From Lotus japonicus (lineage: Eukaryota > Streptophyta > Magnoliopsida > Fabales > Fabaceae): DNA of 64,000 bases. The stretch lies in assembly GCF_012489685.1 (NCBI RefSeq), contig NC_080041.1, positions 134,307,785 through 134,371,784 of the forward strand, in the 5' to 3' direction. Both the position numbers and the translations under genes were made by a program. Of this stretch, positions 23,362 to 34,206 are shown piece by piece. Numbering within the stretch: position 1 is the first letter of the stretch; each line of letters opens with the position of its first letter. The notes under the pieces are model-generated. The model saw only the letters and a list, made by a program, of their open reading frames with translations, made no database searches and was not told the origin of the DNA.

Positions 23362-24554
23362 TGAAGGTATGAAAAACGGTAGAAAGGGGGGGTTTGAATA
23401 ACGTTTTCAGTATAAAACTTCCACCTTAAAGATTTTGACAAATCTTTCGAGAACTTAAGTGCTAAAGATAAGAGATAGAAAAGCACACAAGGATTTTATC
23501 CTGGTTCACTTGATAAATCACTCAAGCTACTCCAGTCCACCCGTTAAGGTGATTTCTTCCTTCTTAGAATGAAGGCAATCCACTAATCAGGTAAGAGTTA
23601 CAACTGCACTTGAAACCTACAAGTGACTAACAATTACACTGACTTAGCTCACACTAAGATTCACTCTCTTAGTCTTCTCTAGGATCCGATCAACCTTGAT
23701 CTCCTAAAGGAACTAAACAAACTGTTTATCAAAGAATTGTTTACAAGAGATTTGCTTCTGAAAAGCTAATAGTAAACTCAATGAATTTCAGATGAAAGAA
23801 AACTTAGAAGAATTTAAGATTGTCTTGCGTATGTGAATGCTTCTAGCCGTTTCTTTCAGTCTTCAGCCTCTTTATATACTCTGAGCGATGCATGGGAAAT
23901 GCTACCGTTGGAGGGCAGTTCTGGAAAATCCAGCTTCTGCTGTGGCTGAGAACGTTAGGTAGGTCGTCAGGAAGGTACAGTAGCTTTTGTACTTGGATAG
24001 CGACGCGACCTTTAAACCTAGGAGACTTCTGATCAGGGGAATGCTTCATATTGGAACTTGTGAAGCCGGTTGATCAGAGTCAGAGGGAAAGCACAGATCC
24101 TCTGACCATTGTATCTTCAGATTCTGAACTCAGAGGGAAGAACATGGCCTTCAAAGTTTCTTGCTTCTTGACTTCAGAGTTTCCACTATTCAGCTTCTGG
24201 ATCTTCAGAGTCTTCTACACCATCAGAACATCTGAGCCTTCAGTGTTTCTTGGTTATCAGACTTTCTGGATCTTCAGAACTTCTAGTGACTGAGTCCACA
24301 TCAGAGTTTGTATAACTTCAGAACTTCTGAAGCTTTTCCACTGTTCATACTGAACATGGTGAATGCGAAAGCGTTGCTTGGGTCACTCTTTATACACAGT
24401 GCTTCTGATTTGTGTGAGATTGAGTTGAGGTCAGAGCCTGCAGATAGCACACTCAGAAAAACACGTTAGAGTACCACAATTGTTCATATCAAAAGGTTAA
24501 CTTGTAATCATCAAAACATAGAGTTGTACTACTAGATCAAAACTTGATCTTACA
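23362..24554 (-). repeat. LTR (3' LTR of copy 1 in element orientation)
   Basis: Begins TGAAGGTATG and ends CTTGATCTTACA on the plus strand, so TG...CA in both readings, 1193 bp. It lacks the CCAAGGATTAGGGT segment present in the other LTR (near 34724) and reads CTTCAAAGTTTC where the partner reads CTTCAGAGTTTC. These position-specific variants recur in copy 2. Confidence 0.92.
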
Positions 24555-25110
24555 ATCTCCCCCTTTTTGATGATGACAAAACTAAGATTTTTGATGAACA
24601 ATTCTTAAACATTAAACTGAATTCACTCAGAGTTTAGAGATATAGAACAAGACTTATCCTGATGTGAATAGTTTATCTTGCTCATTCTGAATTCAAGTCA
24701 TTGCTTGATTCTGAGCTTAGCTCCCCCTGAATCTAATACTTGATGAAAACGTTAGTAAAGTCTAGATTCTGAGCTAAATGATATAAGAGTTCAGAGTGAA
24801 AAACTTATGACATAGATGAAAAACGAGTAATCAGAGCGCATAAATAATCAGAGTCATGGACAAGGTATCAGAGTCTTGGGTATCAGAGTCAACTTATAAT
24901 CACTTCAGAAGAAGTGAAATGTATTCCTTGTATTTGCCCAGTGACACATCTATGGTCATGAAGGTGGAACTCTTAAAATCTCCAAAAGAAAAATAAATCA
25001 CACTAACACATCTTACACATCAAAAACTGGGTTTACTCCCCCTTTTTGTCATAAGCATAAAAGCTCGGGGTGTGAAAAACTTAGCTTGAAGTACAAGGTA
25101 CTCCCCCTTA
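24555..25110 (-). promoter_or_regulatory. Cluster of four polypurine tracts
   Basis: On the plus strand, CTCCCCCT cores occur at 24557 (touching the LTR, CTCCCCCTTTTTGATG), 24721, 25036 and 25101. On the element strand these are AGGGGGAG tracts, which prime plus-strand DNA synthesis. Multiple conserved PPTs before the 3' LTR are a described feature of Sireviruses. The same cluster recurs in copy 2. Confidence 0.75.
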
Positions 25111-25356
25111 GAGAAGGTCTAAGTTTAAAGAAAATGAAAATTATGCAAGAATCAGAGTTAGGCGAAATAAATAGAGGAGTTAATGCAAGAGAAGAACGTT
25201 TATCACCGGTCAAGGGAGTAAAGAGAAGGGTCAGTTACCAAGAACTTAACCGCGAGAAACTGTAGGAGCATTAACTTTCAGAGAGAAGGTGAAGCCTATA
25301 TAAAGTGTTGGAGAGAAAGGTAAGCTTCACACTTCGAACAATTGTCAGTAAAGAAA

Positions 25357-25749
25357 ATGGCATCATACATCGTAGCACTAGAAGAGCTGAGGAAGAAGGC
25401 CTTTGAGGAGGACTTGTTCCTGAACATCAGGCATCCAGAGGGTACGACGACCATCTCGGAGCTAACATGGACACTGCTGGAGGAGGACCTGCGTCCAGAG
25501 GTGAAGAGAGACCTGAGGGAATTTCTTGCCTTCGTGGAGGAGGTGCAAGAACTCAGCCGGCTTGAACTCAAGCTGCTGGAAGAAAAAGAGAGTTTGGAAG
25601 AGAAGCTCAAGACCGCAGAAGAGATTCTGGAGAGGGATGAGCTAAAGGACAGGCTCAGCAACATCCAGCATGCACTGGAGCGTCTGGAGAAGGATAGGTC
25701 AGAGCAGCGCCAGGAGTGCAGAAGAATGAGGAGAGATCCTCCATTCTAG
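25357..25749 (+). CDS. Opposite-strand coiled-coil ORF of the Sirevirus (copy 1)
   Basis: The protein is 130 aa, starting MASYIVALEELRKKAFEED at an ATG in good context (AAGAAAATGGC). A TATA box (TATATAAA, 25297-25304) lies 53 bp upstream. After an N-terminal part with LRPEVKRDLREFLAFVEEV, residues from about 65 to 120 are strongly Glu/Lys/Leu-rich and predicted coiled coil (LELKLLEEKESLEEKLKTAE), and the C-terminus is basic (RRMRRDPPF). It is transcribed opposite to gag-pol, between the third ORF and the 3' LTR. I recognise no named family. Function is unknown; its identity in both copies proves nothing because they are one locus. Confidence 0.6.
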   Translation: MASYIVALEELRKKAFEEDLFLNIRHPEGTTTISELTWTLLEEDLRPEVKRDLREFLAFVEEVQELSRLELKLLEEKESLEEKLKTAEEILERDELKDRLSNIQHALERLEKDRSEQRQECRRMRRDPPF

Positions 25750-25949
25750 ACTTTAGGGAAAGAATGTATGATGTAAACATAAAGATATTATGAATAAAAA
25801 GATTTTGGCAAACATATGTGACACAAGTATATATAGATATGCATAGATAATCACAAACGAACAAAGTAGAATAAGTAAGTAAAAAGAAACAGAGTTTAAC
25901 AAAAATAAAACAACGTTAAAGAAAAAGAAAAACGAAGAGATCCTAAAAA

Positions 25950-28787
25950 CTAAGGTTTATCAGTTCGTCGCAGAAGTTCCATCATCATGTGCTTCATCTC
26001 AATCAGCATGGATTCATGAATGTCAAGACGCTGTTCCATGATGTCGAGTCTGGATGAGCTGGACTGAGTAGAACTGGAAGGAACATTCTGAGCAGCTTGA
26101 GGATCTGGAATGGAAGCAGAAGCAGCAGGAGTAAACACTACTGGTGCAAGTGCTTGGCATCTAAGGGCTTCAGCCTCAGCTTCAAGTCGCTCTGCCTCTA
26201 GTCTGGCTTGTTCAGCTTGAGCTGCTGCATGACGTGCAGCTTCTTCTGCTTGAGCTTTCTTTCTCTTGGCTTCTTCAATAGCTTCAAGAAGCTTGTGTCT
26301 CTGTTCTTGTTCATGAAGAGCCACCCTTCGAGCAAACCTTTGCTTTGCAGCCTCAATGCTCTGACTTCCCTCTGCATGCAGGAGCTGCATCATAATTGGA
26401 ACTTGAGCCACTAGCCAAGTGCCCAGATTGTTCCACTCATCAGCCACACGTTCAGCATTCTCACTGAGGTCAGTCTGACCGTGCACATTGCGTAGTAACA
26501 AAGAAGCTTCATGATAGAAAGTATTGATGCACTCAGAGAGAGATGTGGGTTGGAGGTGAGTATAGGGAATTATGGAGAGGTTGGTTTCAGGAGAGGCTGG
26601 GTGATTGCTGCTGTGGGCTTCAGAGGCACCTTGTGGAGAGCCAATGTTAAACATTTGAGCATTGGGTTCAGAGGTTCCAAGGTGAGGTTCTGAAGTTTCA
26701 ACCAGAGGATGAGGGGATCTAACCGAGGATTGGTTAGACACAGATTGTTCTGGTTCAGGTTCTGGTTGAATAGGCTCTTGTTGGTCAGGGGCAGGGTGAG
26801 CTTGTTGAGCCAAAGGGTCTGCCTCTTGTAAATGATTGGCCAAGATAGGTTCATCTGGGTCAACTAGACGTTCAGGTCTAGGGCCAGGATATCTCCTAGG
26901 GCTTGGACAAGTGAGGTAATACTCTTCTAAGGTAGACACCTTTTCTTTTCTGACCTCCATGAATTTTCTAATGGATTCAGAGTCATTGGAGGGAGAAGAA
27001 TCAACAACATGGGTTGGGAAGGATACAGGTGTATAGGCTGTGGAAGAGTCTGTATCAGTAGTTCTGGGAGCCAGACGTTCTGATGCTTTTGGGACAGAGT
27101 GATCAGAGGTTCTGGGTCCAGGTTGTGTGTGGGTAGGCTCTGGTTGTTCAAGTGGGTTGTATGGAATGGTAATGAGAGAAGTAGGTTCTTCTGACCTAGA
27201 GGATTGGTTCTGAAGCAAATTCCAGAGAGGTGCTTCAGTAGGGGAAGGGTGAAAGAATGAAGATCTTGGGGAATGTGGTGGAGAGGTGGTTTGTACAGCT
27301 GGTTGGGTTTCAGGAATAGGAGTGAGGGGATTTGAAGAGTGTTTGAGCATGGCAGAAATGGGAAGTGCATCAAATAAATTCAAATCATCATCAGAAGCAA
27401 GTGCAGACTTACTTGAATGTGCTGATGATCTAGTCACTCTGGCAGGAGGTTCAGTCCTTCTGATCACTTCAGCAGCTGGTTCCACCCGAGTAGGCTTCAC
27501 CACGATTCTGACCTGCTTCTTCTTCTTCTTGGGAGGACCATCCTCATTATCACTATCATCACCATCATCAGGCTTTCTCTTCTTCTTTTTGACCAGAGGG
27601 ACATCTGATTCCTCAGAGGATTCTTCTAGGACCATCTTCCTCTGAAATTTCTTCTTGGGAGGAGAAGGAAACTCTGGAGCTGGCGGCAGTCTGCTGACGA
27701 AATCATCAAGATCAATTTCGAATCCTTGAGCCCTTAGGTCATCAACATAGCACCTAATGACGTCAGGATTGTCTGCCTGTGTCCACAGAGGGTAGTCATT
27801 CAGAGGCATCCTTCTACTTCTGATCTCAGAAGATGTGTCTTCACGAGCAGGAGCAATCTTCTTCTGGACCAAACCCATCTTCTTCAGAGAATTTGCAGTG
27901 AAGACATCACTGACCATGGTGCTCAGATCCTCTACACATCCAGCATTGACCAGATCTTGCACCAGGTTGCTTTCAATGAGAAAGTCTGAGAGCAGTCTCC
28001 CAAAGGGGATATATTTGATGGCTGACTTGATGGAGGCAGTGGTGCGAGACTTCCGGATGCATTCCTTCAAGTAGGAGAACAGGAAGTAGGGAAGGCAGAT
28101 CTTCTTCTGGTCTTGGATGAAGAACAACATCACCTTCTGGTTGAAGTTGATGTAGTCTGGAGAACTGCCCTTTGGTCTCTGGTTTATGCAGTGGAGCAGG
28201 ATCTTGTGCCAGATTCTGAGCTTGGGATGAAGGTCCATCACCTTGTAACTCGTCTTGCCCGGTTTGTAAGTGGTGTACAGGGCCTGGTTGATTGTATCCT
28301 TGGTGCTGGGTTTCAGCTTCGATTCCGTGAGTTGGAAACGATACCCATAAGCAGTGTCTGCACCCAGCAAATTCACGAAAGACTTCTCGGTGATGATGAT
28401 CTTTCTTCCGAGAATGTAAGATACCACCTGAGTATCATCGCAGTCGGCGTGCTTCCAGAATTCCTTGACCAATCTATCATACACCGGTCCTCGAAGTCTG
28501 TTGAAGTAATTTCCCCAACCTTGAACTTGGACTTCAGGACGAAGATCATACCCATTTGTAGCCAGGTTGTCGAGGTCGAATCTCCATTCTGCCAGGACTT
28601 GGAGTTCCTCAGGAGCATATACACAGTGAACGGCACAGCCCCGTTCTGCAATTGGAACACTCTGTTCTTGAGCTTGAACTTGATCTTGTGTCGGATTCTC
28701 AGGGCCCCTTTGACCCGTTGCTAGACCAACTACCATGTGAGGGAACTGAGGTGCATCTGCAGTAGATCTTCTGGTTTGACTCACCAT
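25950..28787 (-). CDS. Sirevirus third ORF, env-like position, plant transposon-type domain (copy 1, intact)
   Basis: The ORF lies downstream of pol on the element strand, where Sireviruses carry an env-like gene. I choose the ATG at 28787 (MVSQTRRSTADAPQFPH, 945 aa); an in-frame ATG at 28943 would add 52 hydrophobic residues. The N-terminal third (GWGNYFNRLRGPVYDRLVKE, VNLLGADTAYGYRF, IWHKILLHCINQRPKGSS) matches the 'putative plant transposon protein' domain common in plant retroelements. A basic/acidic middle (KKKKRKPDD, PPKKKKKQVR) looks like nuclear-localisation sequence. A long Pro/Ser/Thr-rich linker follows, then an Ala/Glu coiled coil (AEQARLEAERLEAEAEAL). I see no transmembrane or fusion-peptide segment, so a true envelope role is doubtful. 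Confidence 0.8.
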   Translation of the reverse strand: MVSQTRRSTADAPQFPHMVVGLATGQRGPENPTQDQVQAQEQSVPIAERGCAVHCVYAPEELQVLAEWRFDLDNLATNGYDLRPEVQVQGWGNYFNRLRGPVYDRLVKEFWKHADCDDTQVVSYILGRKIIITEKSFVNLLGADTAYGYRFQLTESKLKPSTKDTINQALYTTYKPGKTSYKVMDLHPKLRIWHKILLHCINQRPKGSSPDYINFNQKVMLFFIQDQKKICLPYFLFSYLKECIRKSRTTASIKSAIKYIPFGRLLSDFLIESNLVQDLVNAGCVEDLSTMVSDVFTANSLKKMGLVQKKIAPAREDTSSEIRSRRMPLNDYPLWTQADNPDVIRCYVDDLRAQGFEIDLDDFVSRLPPAPEFPSPPKKKFQRKMVLEESSEESDVPLVKKKKRKPDDGDDSDNEDGPPKKKKKQVRIVVKPTRVEPAAEVIRRTEPPARVTRSSAHSSKSALASDDDLNLFDALPISAMLKHSSNPLTPIPETQPAVQTTSPPHSPRSSFFHPSPTEAPLWNLLQNQSSRSEEPTSLITIPYNPLEQPEPTHTQPGPRTSDHSVPKASERLAPRTTDTDSSTAYTPVSFPTHVVDSSPSNDSESIRKFMEVRKEKVSTLEEYYLTCPSPRRYPGPRPERLVDPDEPILANHLQEADPLAQQAHPAPDQQEPIQPEPEPEQSVSNQSSVRSPHPLVETSEPHLGTSEPNAQMFNIGSPQGASEAHSSNHPASPETNLSIIPYTHLQPTSLSECINTFYHEASLLLRNVHGQTDLSENAERVADEWNNLGTWLVAQVPIMMQLLHAEGSQSIEAAKQRFARRVALHEQEQRHKLLEAIEEAKRKKAQAEEAARHAAAQAEQARLEAERLEAEAEALRCQALAPVVFTPAASASIPDPQAAQNVPSSSTQSSSSRLDIMEQRLDIHESMLIEMKHMMMELLRRTDKP

Positions 28788-29230
28788 TTTTGAAGCGGTT
28801 GAAGGTTTGAGGTAGAAGATGAGGGTTGAAAGATGAAGAGAGATCGAGAGAGAAATCGAGAATAAACGGTTTTGAAAAGCAGAGAGAGCGAGAGTAAAAA
28901 CCGGAAGTGAAAGAGATCGTGTGTGTATAGTGGGTTTTAACAAATAACCGTTGTTGATTCAAAAAGCACTTTAAGATCAACGGTTGAAAATTAAAGATAG
29001 GTAGTAACAATAAATACACAAATCACACACAGGAGAGAAGCACATCTACACGCAATCATAACAGACTGTCACACGGGCACAAGGAACTATGCATCAGAAA
29101 TACTGACACACGTGTTATTGTCTCAGCTTCAGAGTCAGTACCAGTGGGTACACACACTCTGATTGAGTTACCTTCTGGACTAGACATCTTCTGATCAAGA
29201 AGTATCATAGTCAGAGGTTCTGATCCATCT

Positions 29231-32200
29231 TCACTCTAGACAAAAGTCCATGTTTAGATTTTTCAGAATAAAATTAAATCTATCCTCTGCTAAGGGCTTT
29301 GTAAAGATATCTGCCCATTGATGGTCAGTATCAACAAACTTCAGAAGAAGTACGCCCTTCTGTACATAATCTCTAATAAAGTGATACTTTACCTCAATGT
29401 GCTTTGCCCTTGAATGCAGGATAGGATTCTTACTCAATGAGATTGCAGCAGTGTTATCACAATAGATTGGGATATTGCTCTCAAGGATCTGATAATCCTC
29501 CAGCTGATGTTTCATCCAGACCATCTGAGTGCTGCATATTGCTGCTGAGATATATTCTGCCTCTGCAGTTGATAGTGCAATGGTTGATTGCCTCTTGCTT
29601 GCCCATGAGACTAGATTGCTTCCCAGAAATTGACAATTTCCAGAAGTACTTTTTCTCTCTGTTCTATCTTCAGCATAATCAGCATCACAATAACCTGAAA
29701 GCTTATACTCTGATGTTTTCTTATACATCAAGCCAAGGTTAGTGGTGCCTTTCAGATACCTGAGGATCCTCTTAACAGCAGTTAAGTGGGTTTCCCTTGG
29801 ATCTGATTGGAAACGAGCACATAAATGAACACTAAATAGTATGTCTGGCCTAGATGCAGTTAAGTATAGAAGTGAACCTATCATGCCACGATAGAGCTTC
29901 TGACATAATTTACCACTTTTATCTTCTTTCTCCAGTATGCATGTAGGATGCATTGGAGTCTTGGCCACTGTAGATTCCAGCATATTGAACTTCTTCAGAA
30001 GTTCTTTAGTGTACTTGCTCTGATGGATATATGTTCCTTCTGGTGTTTGATCAACTTGGATTCCCAGAAAGTACTTTAATTCTCCCATCATACTCATCTC
30101 AAATTCAGCCTGCATCATCTCAGAAAATTCTTTGCATAGAGATTGATTAGCAGAACCAAATATAATATCATCAACATAAATTTGCACAATTAAGATATCA
30201 TCTTTATAAGTCTTGCAAAAAAGAGTTGTATCTACTTTACCCCTTACAAACTCATTCTCCAGAAGGAATGAGCTAAGTCTCTCATACCATGCTCTGGGAG
30301 CTTGCTTCAGACCGTAGAGTGATTTCTTCAATTTGAACACATGGTCTGGTTTCTTCTCATCTTCAAAACCTGGGGGTTGATGAACATAGACTTCCTCTGA
30401 GATATAACCATTTAGGAAGGCACTCTTTACGTCCATCTGATGTAGAACTATGTTGTGATTTACTGAGAAAGAGATCAACAGTCTGATTGCCTCCAGTCTT
30501 GCTACTGGAGCAAATGTTTCAGTGTAGTCTATTCCTTCCTGCTGGCTGTAGCCTTGAGCAACTAGCCTTGCCTTGTTTCTGACTACATCTCCTTTCTCAT
30601 TCAGCTTGTTTCTGAATACCCATTTTGTTCCAATAACATGGACACTCTCAGGCTTCTTCACTAAGCTCCAAACATCGTTCTTGGCGAATTGATTCAATTC
30701 TTCTTCCATGGCCAGAATCCAATCCTTGTCCTGAAGAGCTTCATCTATGGACTTGGGTTCAATTAAGGACACCAATCCTTTCAGACTGAGCAAGGTCTCT
30801 TCAGAGGGTCTGAAGGCAGATCTGGTTCTGACTGGTTCGTCTTTGTTGCCCAGAATCAATTCCTTAAGGTGAGCTGCAGTGATTCTGCTCTTCTTCAGAG
30901 TTTGTGAGTTAGAGGGACCAGCTTCTTCCTCTGGTTCATCTTCCTCTGGCTCAACTTCCTCTGGAGCTTTGCCTTTGTCAGAAACATTAATGCTTAAATC
31001 TGCAAACTTTTCAACTAGCTTTGACTGGTCAGAGTCAAGCTTATCGTCAAATCTAACATGAATAGATTCTTCAATAGTCTTAGCATCAGTATTATAAAAT
31101 CTAAAACCTTTAGATCTCTCAGAGTAACCGAGTAATAGACACTTAGAAGACTTAGCATCAAATTTATGCAATCTATCCTTAGTATTGAGAACATAACAAA
31201 CACAGCCAAAAGGATGAAAATAAGAAATGTTGGGCTTTATGTTCTTCCACAATTCATAAGGAGTCTTATTCAGAATTGGTCTCACAGAGATTATGTTCTG
31301 AATGTAACATGCTGTATTTACTGCCTCTGCCCAAAAGTGCTTAGCCATGCCAGTTTCTTGGAGCATGGTTCTAGCCATCTCCTGAATAGTTCTGTTCTTC
31401 CTCTCAACAACACCATTTTGTTGAGGAGTTCTGGGACAAGAGAAATCATGTGCAATTCCATAGGAATCAAACAGACTCTCAAACTTGTCATTCTCAAACT
31501 CTCCACCATGGTCACTTCTGACACGCGCAATCCTACAAGCCTTCTCGTTTTGCACTTGAGCAATGAAGGTAGAGAACACAGCATGAGACTCATCCTTGCG
31601 GGTTAGAAACTTTACCCATGTCCAGCGGCTATAGTCATCAACGATAACCATCCCATATCTCTTGCCACCTATAGACTCAGTTTTCACTGGTCCAAAAAGG
31701 TCGATATGCAGAAGTTCCAACGGCCTTGAGGTTGAGACAACATTCTTTGCCTTGAAAGGGACTTTTGTGAATTTGCCTTTCTGACATGCTTCACAAAGAG
31801 CGTCTGAAGCGAACTTCAGATTGGGTAAGCCCCTGACAAGGTTTAGCTTGCTCAGCTGAGAAATCTTTCTCATACTGGCATGCCCTAACCGTCTATGCCA
31901 TACCCACTGCTCTTCATTAACAGACAGAAGGCACTTCACATTCTGAGCCTCCAACTCAGATAATCTGATCTTATAAATGTTGTTCTTCCTCTTGCTGTTA
32001 AACAGAACAGAGCCATCGATTTGACTTACAGCCCGGCAGGACTTTTGATTGAATATAACATCATAACCCTTGTCAGCTAATTGACTTATAGACAATAAGT
32101 TATGTGTTAAGCCGTCTACCAATAACACATTATCAATGCATGGACTACTATCTACACAAATAGTACCAGTACCAACAATTTTACCCTTTTCATTTCCTCC

Positions 32201-32335
32201 AAAGCCAACTTCGCCTCCAGGCTTAAGTTTCAGCTCTCGGAACATACGCCTTTCTCCCGTCATGTGACGCGAGCATCCACTGTCCAGATACCATGATTGG
32301 TGTTTCAGTGGAGCTATCAAGGATATCTGCAACAT
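29231..32335 (-). CDS. pol: Ty1/copia pol: protease, integrase, RT, RNase H (copy 1)
   Basis: The 1034-aa frame shows the full copia order. The protease active site is DSG at 18-20 ([14 protein letters not shown]). The integrase zinc finger is H147, H152, C181, C184. The integrase catalytic D212, D275 and E311 are present with D275-E311 spaced as in DD35E. RT has [20 protein letters not shown] and the catalytic YVDD at 720-723. RNase H has D884, E927 and D960 ([20 protein letters not shown]). The frame is shifted relative to gag, with a 113-nt overlap (32223-32335). No internal stop is present, so the enzymes look intact. The ATG may not be the real start, because pro is probably reached by frameshifting. 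Confidence 0.95.
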   Translation of the reverse strand: MLQISLIAPLKHQSWYLDSGCSRHMTGERRMFRELKLKPGGEVGFGGNEKGKIVGTGTICVDSSPCIDNVLLVDGLTHNLLSISQLADKGYDVIFNQKSCRAVSQIDGSVLFNSKRKNNIYKIRLSELEAQNVKCLLSVNEEQWVWHRRLGHASMRKISQLSKLNLVRGLPNLKFASDALCEACQKGKFTKVPFKAKNVVSTSRPLELLHIDLFGPVKTESIGGKRYGMVIVDDYSRWTWVKFLTRKDESHAVFSTFIAQVQNEKACRIARVRSDHGGEFENDKFESLFDSYGIAHDFSCPRTPQQNGVVERKNRTIQEMARTMLQETGMAKHFWAEAVNTACYIQNIISVRPILNKTPYELWKNIKPNISYFHPFGCVCYVLNTKDRLHKFDAKSSKCLLLGYSERSKGFRFYNTDAKTIEESIHVRFDDKLDSDQSKLVEKFADLSINVSDKGKAPEEVEPEEDEPEEEAGPSNSQTLKKSRITAAHLKELILGNKDEPVRTRSAFRPSEETLLSLKGLVSLIEPKSIDEALQDKDWILAMEEELNQFAKNDVWSLVKKPESVHVIGTKWVFRNKLNEKGDVVRNKARLVAQGYSQQEGIDYTETFAPVARLEAIRLLISFSVNHNIVLHQMDVKSAFLNGYISEEVYVHQPPGFEDEKKPDHVFKLKKSLYGLKQAPRAWYERLSSFLLENEFVRGKVDTTLFCKTYKDDILIVQIYVDDIIFGSANQSLCKEFSEMMQAEFEMSMMGELKYFLGIQVDQTPEGTYIHQSKYTKELLKKFNMLESTVAKTPMHPTCILEKEDKSGKLCQKLYRGMIGSLLYLTASRPDILFSVHLCARFQSDPRETHLTAVKRILRYLKGTTNLGLMYKKTSEYKLSGYCDADYAEDRTERKSTSGNCQFLGSNLVSWASKRQSTIALSTAEAEYISAAICSTQMVWMKHQLEDYQILESNIPIYCDNTAAISLSKNPILHSRAKHIEVKYHFIRDYVQKGVLLLKFVDTDHQWADIFTKPLAEDRFNFILKNLNMDFCLE

Positions 32336-34134
32336 AGATAATCTTGTCCTTAGGTACCCACTTTCTGGGTCCTTTCTTGTTAGTTACCCCAGAGGTTCTG
32401 ATCACCTTGGGTGTCTCAACATGATATTTTAAAGGAATATTTGCATGATATTTAGTCATAGAGAAGGATCCCTTTTTAAGAGGGTTTTTATCAACTTTAG
32501 CAGGTACAGGATCAGGCAATATGGTACCAGAGGGAACAAAGCATTCATACAAGGATTTAGCTTTAGACACAGAGGGCTCATTTCTAATTGGTTTAGAATA
32601 GCCAATGCCATGCATTCCATTTCTGCTTACGCCATAGATCATTGAAGCCATTAAGCTTCTATCCACGCTTTTAGCTAGGAATCTTTGAAAAGACTTTTCA
32701 TACTTAGATTCATTTCTACAATCAGAGGCATCACAGGCAACAATTTCTTCTAACTTAGCAATCTGGTTCTTAAGCACAGAGTTAGAATTTATCAAGGCAT
32801 GATTATCATTTTTCAAATCAGAAATAATTTTCTCATGTTCAGAAGGAGTCTTGGAAACAGCAGATAAGTTCTTTTTAAGCTTCTTATGCTTAGACAATAA
32901 GGAGTTATACTTATCCATAATATCAGACAATGCATGTTTCAGTTCAGAGGTAGAGAAAGAAGCGAATACCTCATTTTCATCGTCTGAGTTAGGATTTCCT
33001 TCTGATTCTGAGTCAGAGTCAACAGCTCCCTTTGACTCTGCTTCCTTGTCCTTGACAATAGCCATGAGTCCTTGGACTTCACCATCAGAGTCAACATCCT
33101 CTGACTCTGATTCATCAAATGTCACCATCAGACTCTTCTTTGTCTTGAAGTGCTTCTTTGGCTTCTTGTCCTTCTTCAATTTTGGACAGTCACTTTTGTA
33201 GTGCCCTGATTCTTTGCACTCAAAGCATGTGACTTCCTTAAGTGAGGACTTCTTCTGACCTGAGGATTCAGACTTTCCTCTTGCCTTTCCAGAGCCTTTG
33301 TATTTGCTCTGCCTATGCTTCCAGATGCGATTGAGTCTCTTGGAGATCAGAGTCAGCTCATCTTCATCAGAATCTTCTGATGCTTCTTCAGATTCCTCTT
33401 CTTCAGCTTGAAGAGCTTTTGACTTCTCAACCTTAGCCTTTTCAGATTTAGATTTCAAGGCTATGGACTTTTTCCTCAGATCTTGCATCTCTGAGCGCTT
33501 CAGCTCATGGCATTTCAAAATGCTGATGAGTTCTTCTAAACTCATATTCTCAACATCTCTCGTGAGCTCTATTGAAGTCACCAAATGCATCCAACTTTCA
33601 GGAAGACACCTGATGACCCTTATGACATGATCTTTTGTTGTGTAGCTCTTGTTGAGAGGTCGTATGCCAGCTACAAGCAACTGAAATCTGGAGAACATTT
33701 CTTCAATGGACTCATTTGGCTCCATGATGAAGGATTCATACTTTTGGATCAAAGACAATGCCTTTGATTCTTTGACTTTCTTGTTTCCTTCATGAGACAT
33801 CTTCAGAGATTCGAAAAATGCCTTTTGCAAACTCACGATCTGTAATCTTCTGGTACTCTTCATAGGAAATAGCACTTAGAAGAATTGCTCTTGCTTTGTG
33901 ATGTTGTGAGTACAGCTTCTTTTGATCTGCAGTCATCTCTGACCTTGGGATCTTCTTGCCATCTGCATCAACTGGACGCTCGTAGCCATCCACGATAATA
34001 TCCCAGAGATCTGCATCGAAACCCAGAAAGAAACTTTCCAGTCTATCTTTCCAATATTCGAACCTTTGACCGTCGAACATAGGAGGCTTTGCATTGTAAC
34101 CATCTCTTTGAGTTTCACTGGTGGTGGCAGCCAT
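32223..34134 (-). pseudogene. gag: Ty1/copia gag, frameshifted (copy 1)
   Basis: Gag begins [18 protein letters not shown] at 34134 and has the UBN2-type capsid region (YEKFI-like [20 protein letters not shown]). A CCHC zinc knuckle follows ([15 protein letters not shown]303-C306-H311-C316 in copy 2 numbering), then an acidic tail. In copy 1 an extra A in the run at about 33816-33820 (CGAAAAATGCC against CGAAAATGCC in copy 2) shifts the frame after residue 107. The remainder is open to 32223. A one-base homopolymer difference close to a contig end is more likely a sequencing error than biology. Confidence 0.9.
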
Positions 34135-34192
34135 TGTTTTTCACACCGGCCCGGATCACTGAACACTGTTAGGTGTGGTAATCAGAACTTGC

Positions 34193-34204
34193 GCTCTGAT
34201 ACCA
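34193..34204 (-). promoter_or_regulatory. Primer binding site, initiator tRNA-Met (copy 1)
   Basis: On the element strand, TGGTATCAGAGC follows the 5' LTR end (CA, then AT). It matches the classic initiator-tRNA-Met PBS of plant copia elements. Confidence 0.92.
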
Positions 34205-34206
34205 AT

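Noticed and set aside
28113..28724. 203-codon plus-strand open frame in the Sirevirus (repeated at 40501-41112)
   Set aside because: It is exactly antisense to the N-terminal domain of the third ORF, has no promoter-like upstream sequence and no domain. It is a shadow of the real coding frame, unlike the separate ORF at 25357.
25950..28943. Calling the third Sirevirus ORF a true envelope glycoprotein
   Set aside because: No transmembrane anchor, signal peptide after the preferred start or glycoprotein-like features. Only the genomic position is env-like.
31166..31606. 146-codon plus-strand frame opposite pol (repeated at 43554-43994)
   Set aside because: It lies antisense to the integrase core and simply reflects codon bias of the minus-strand gene.
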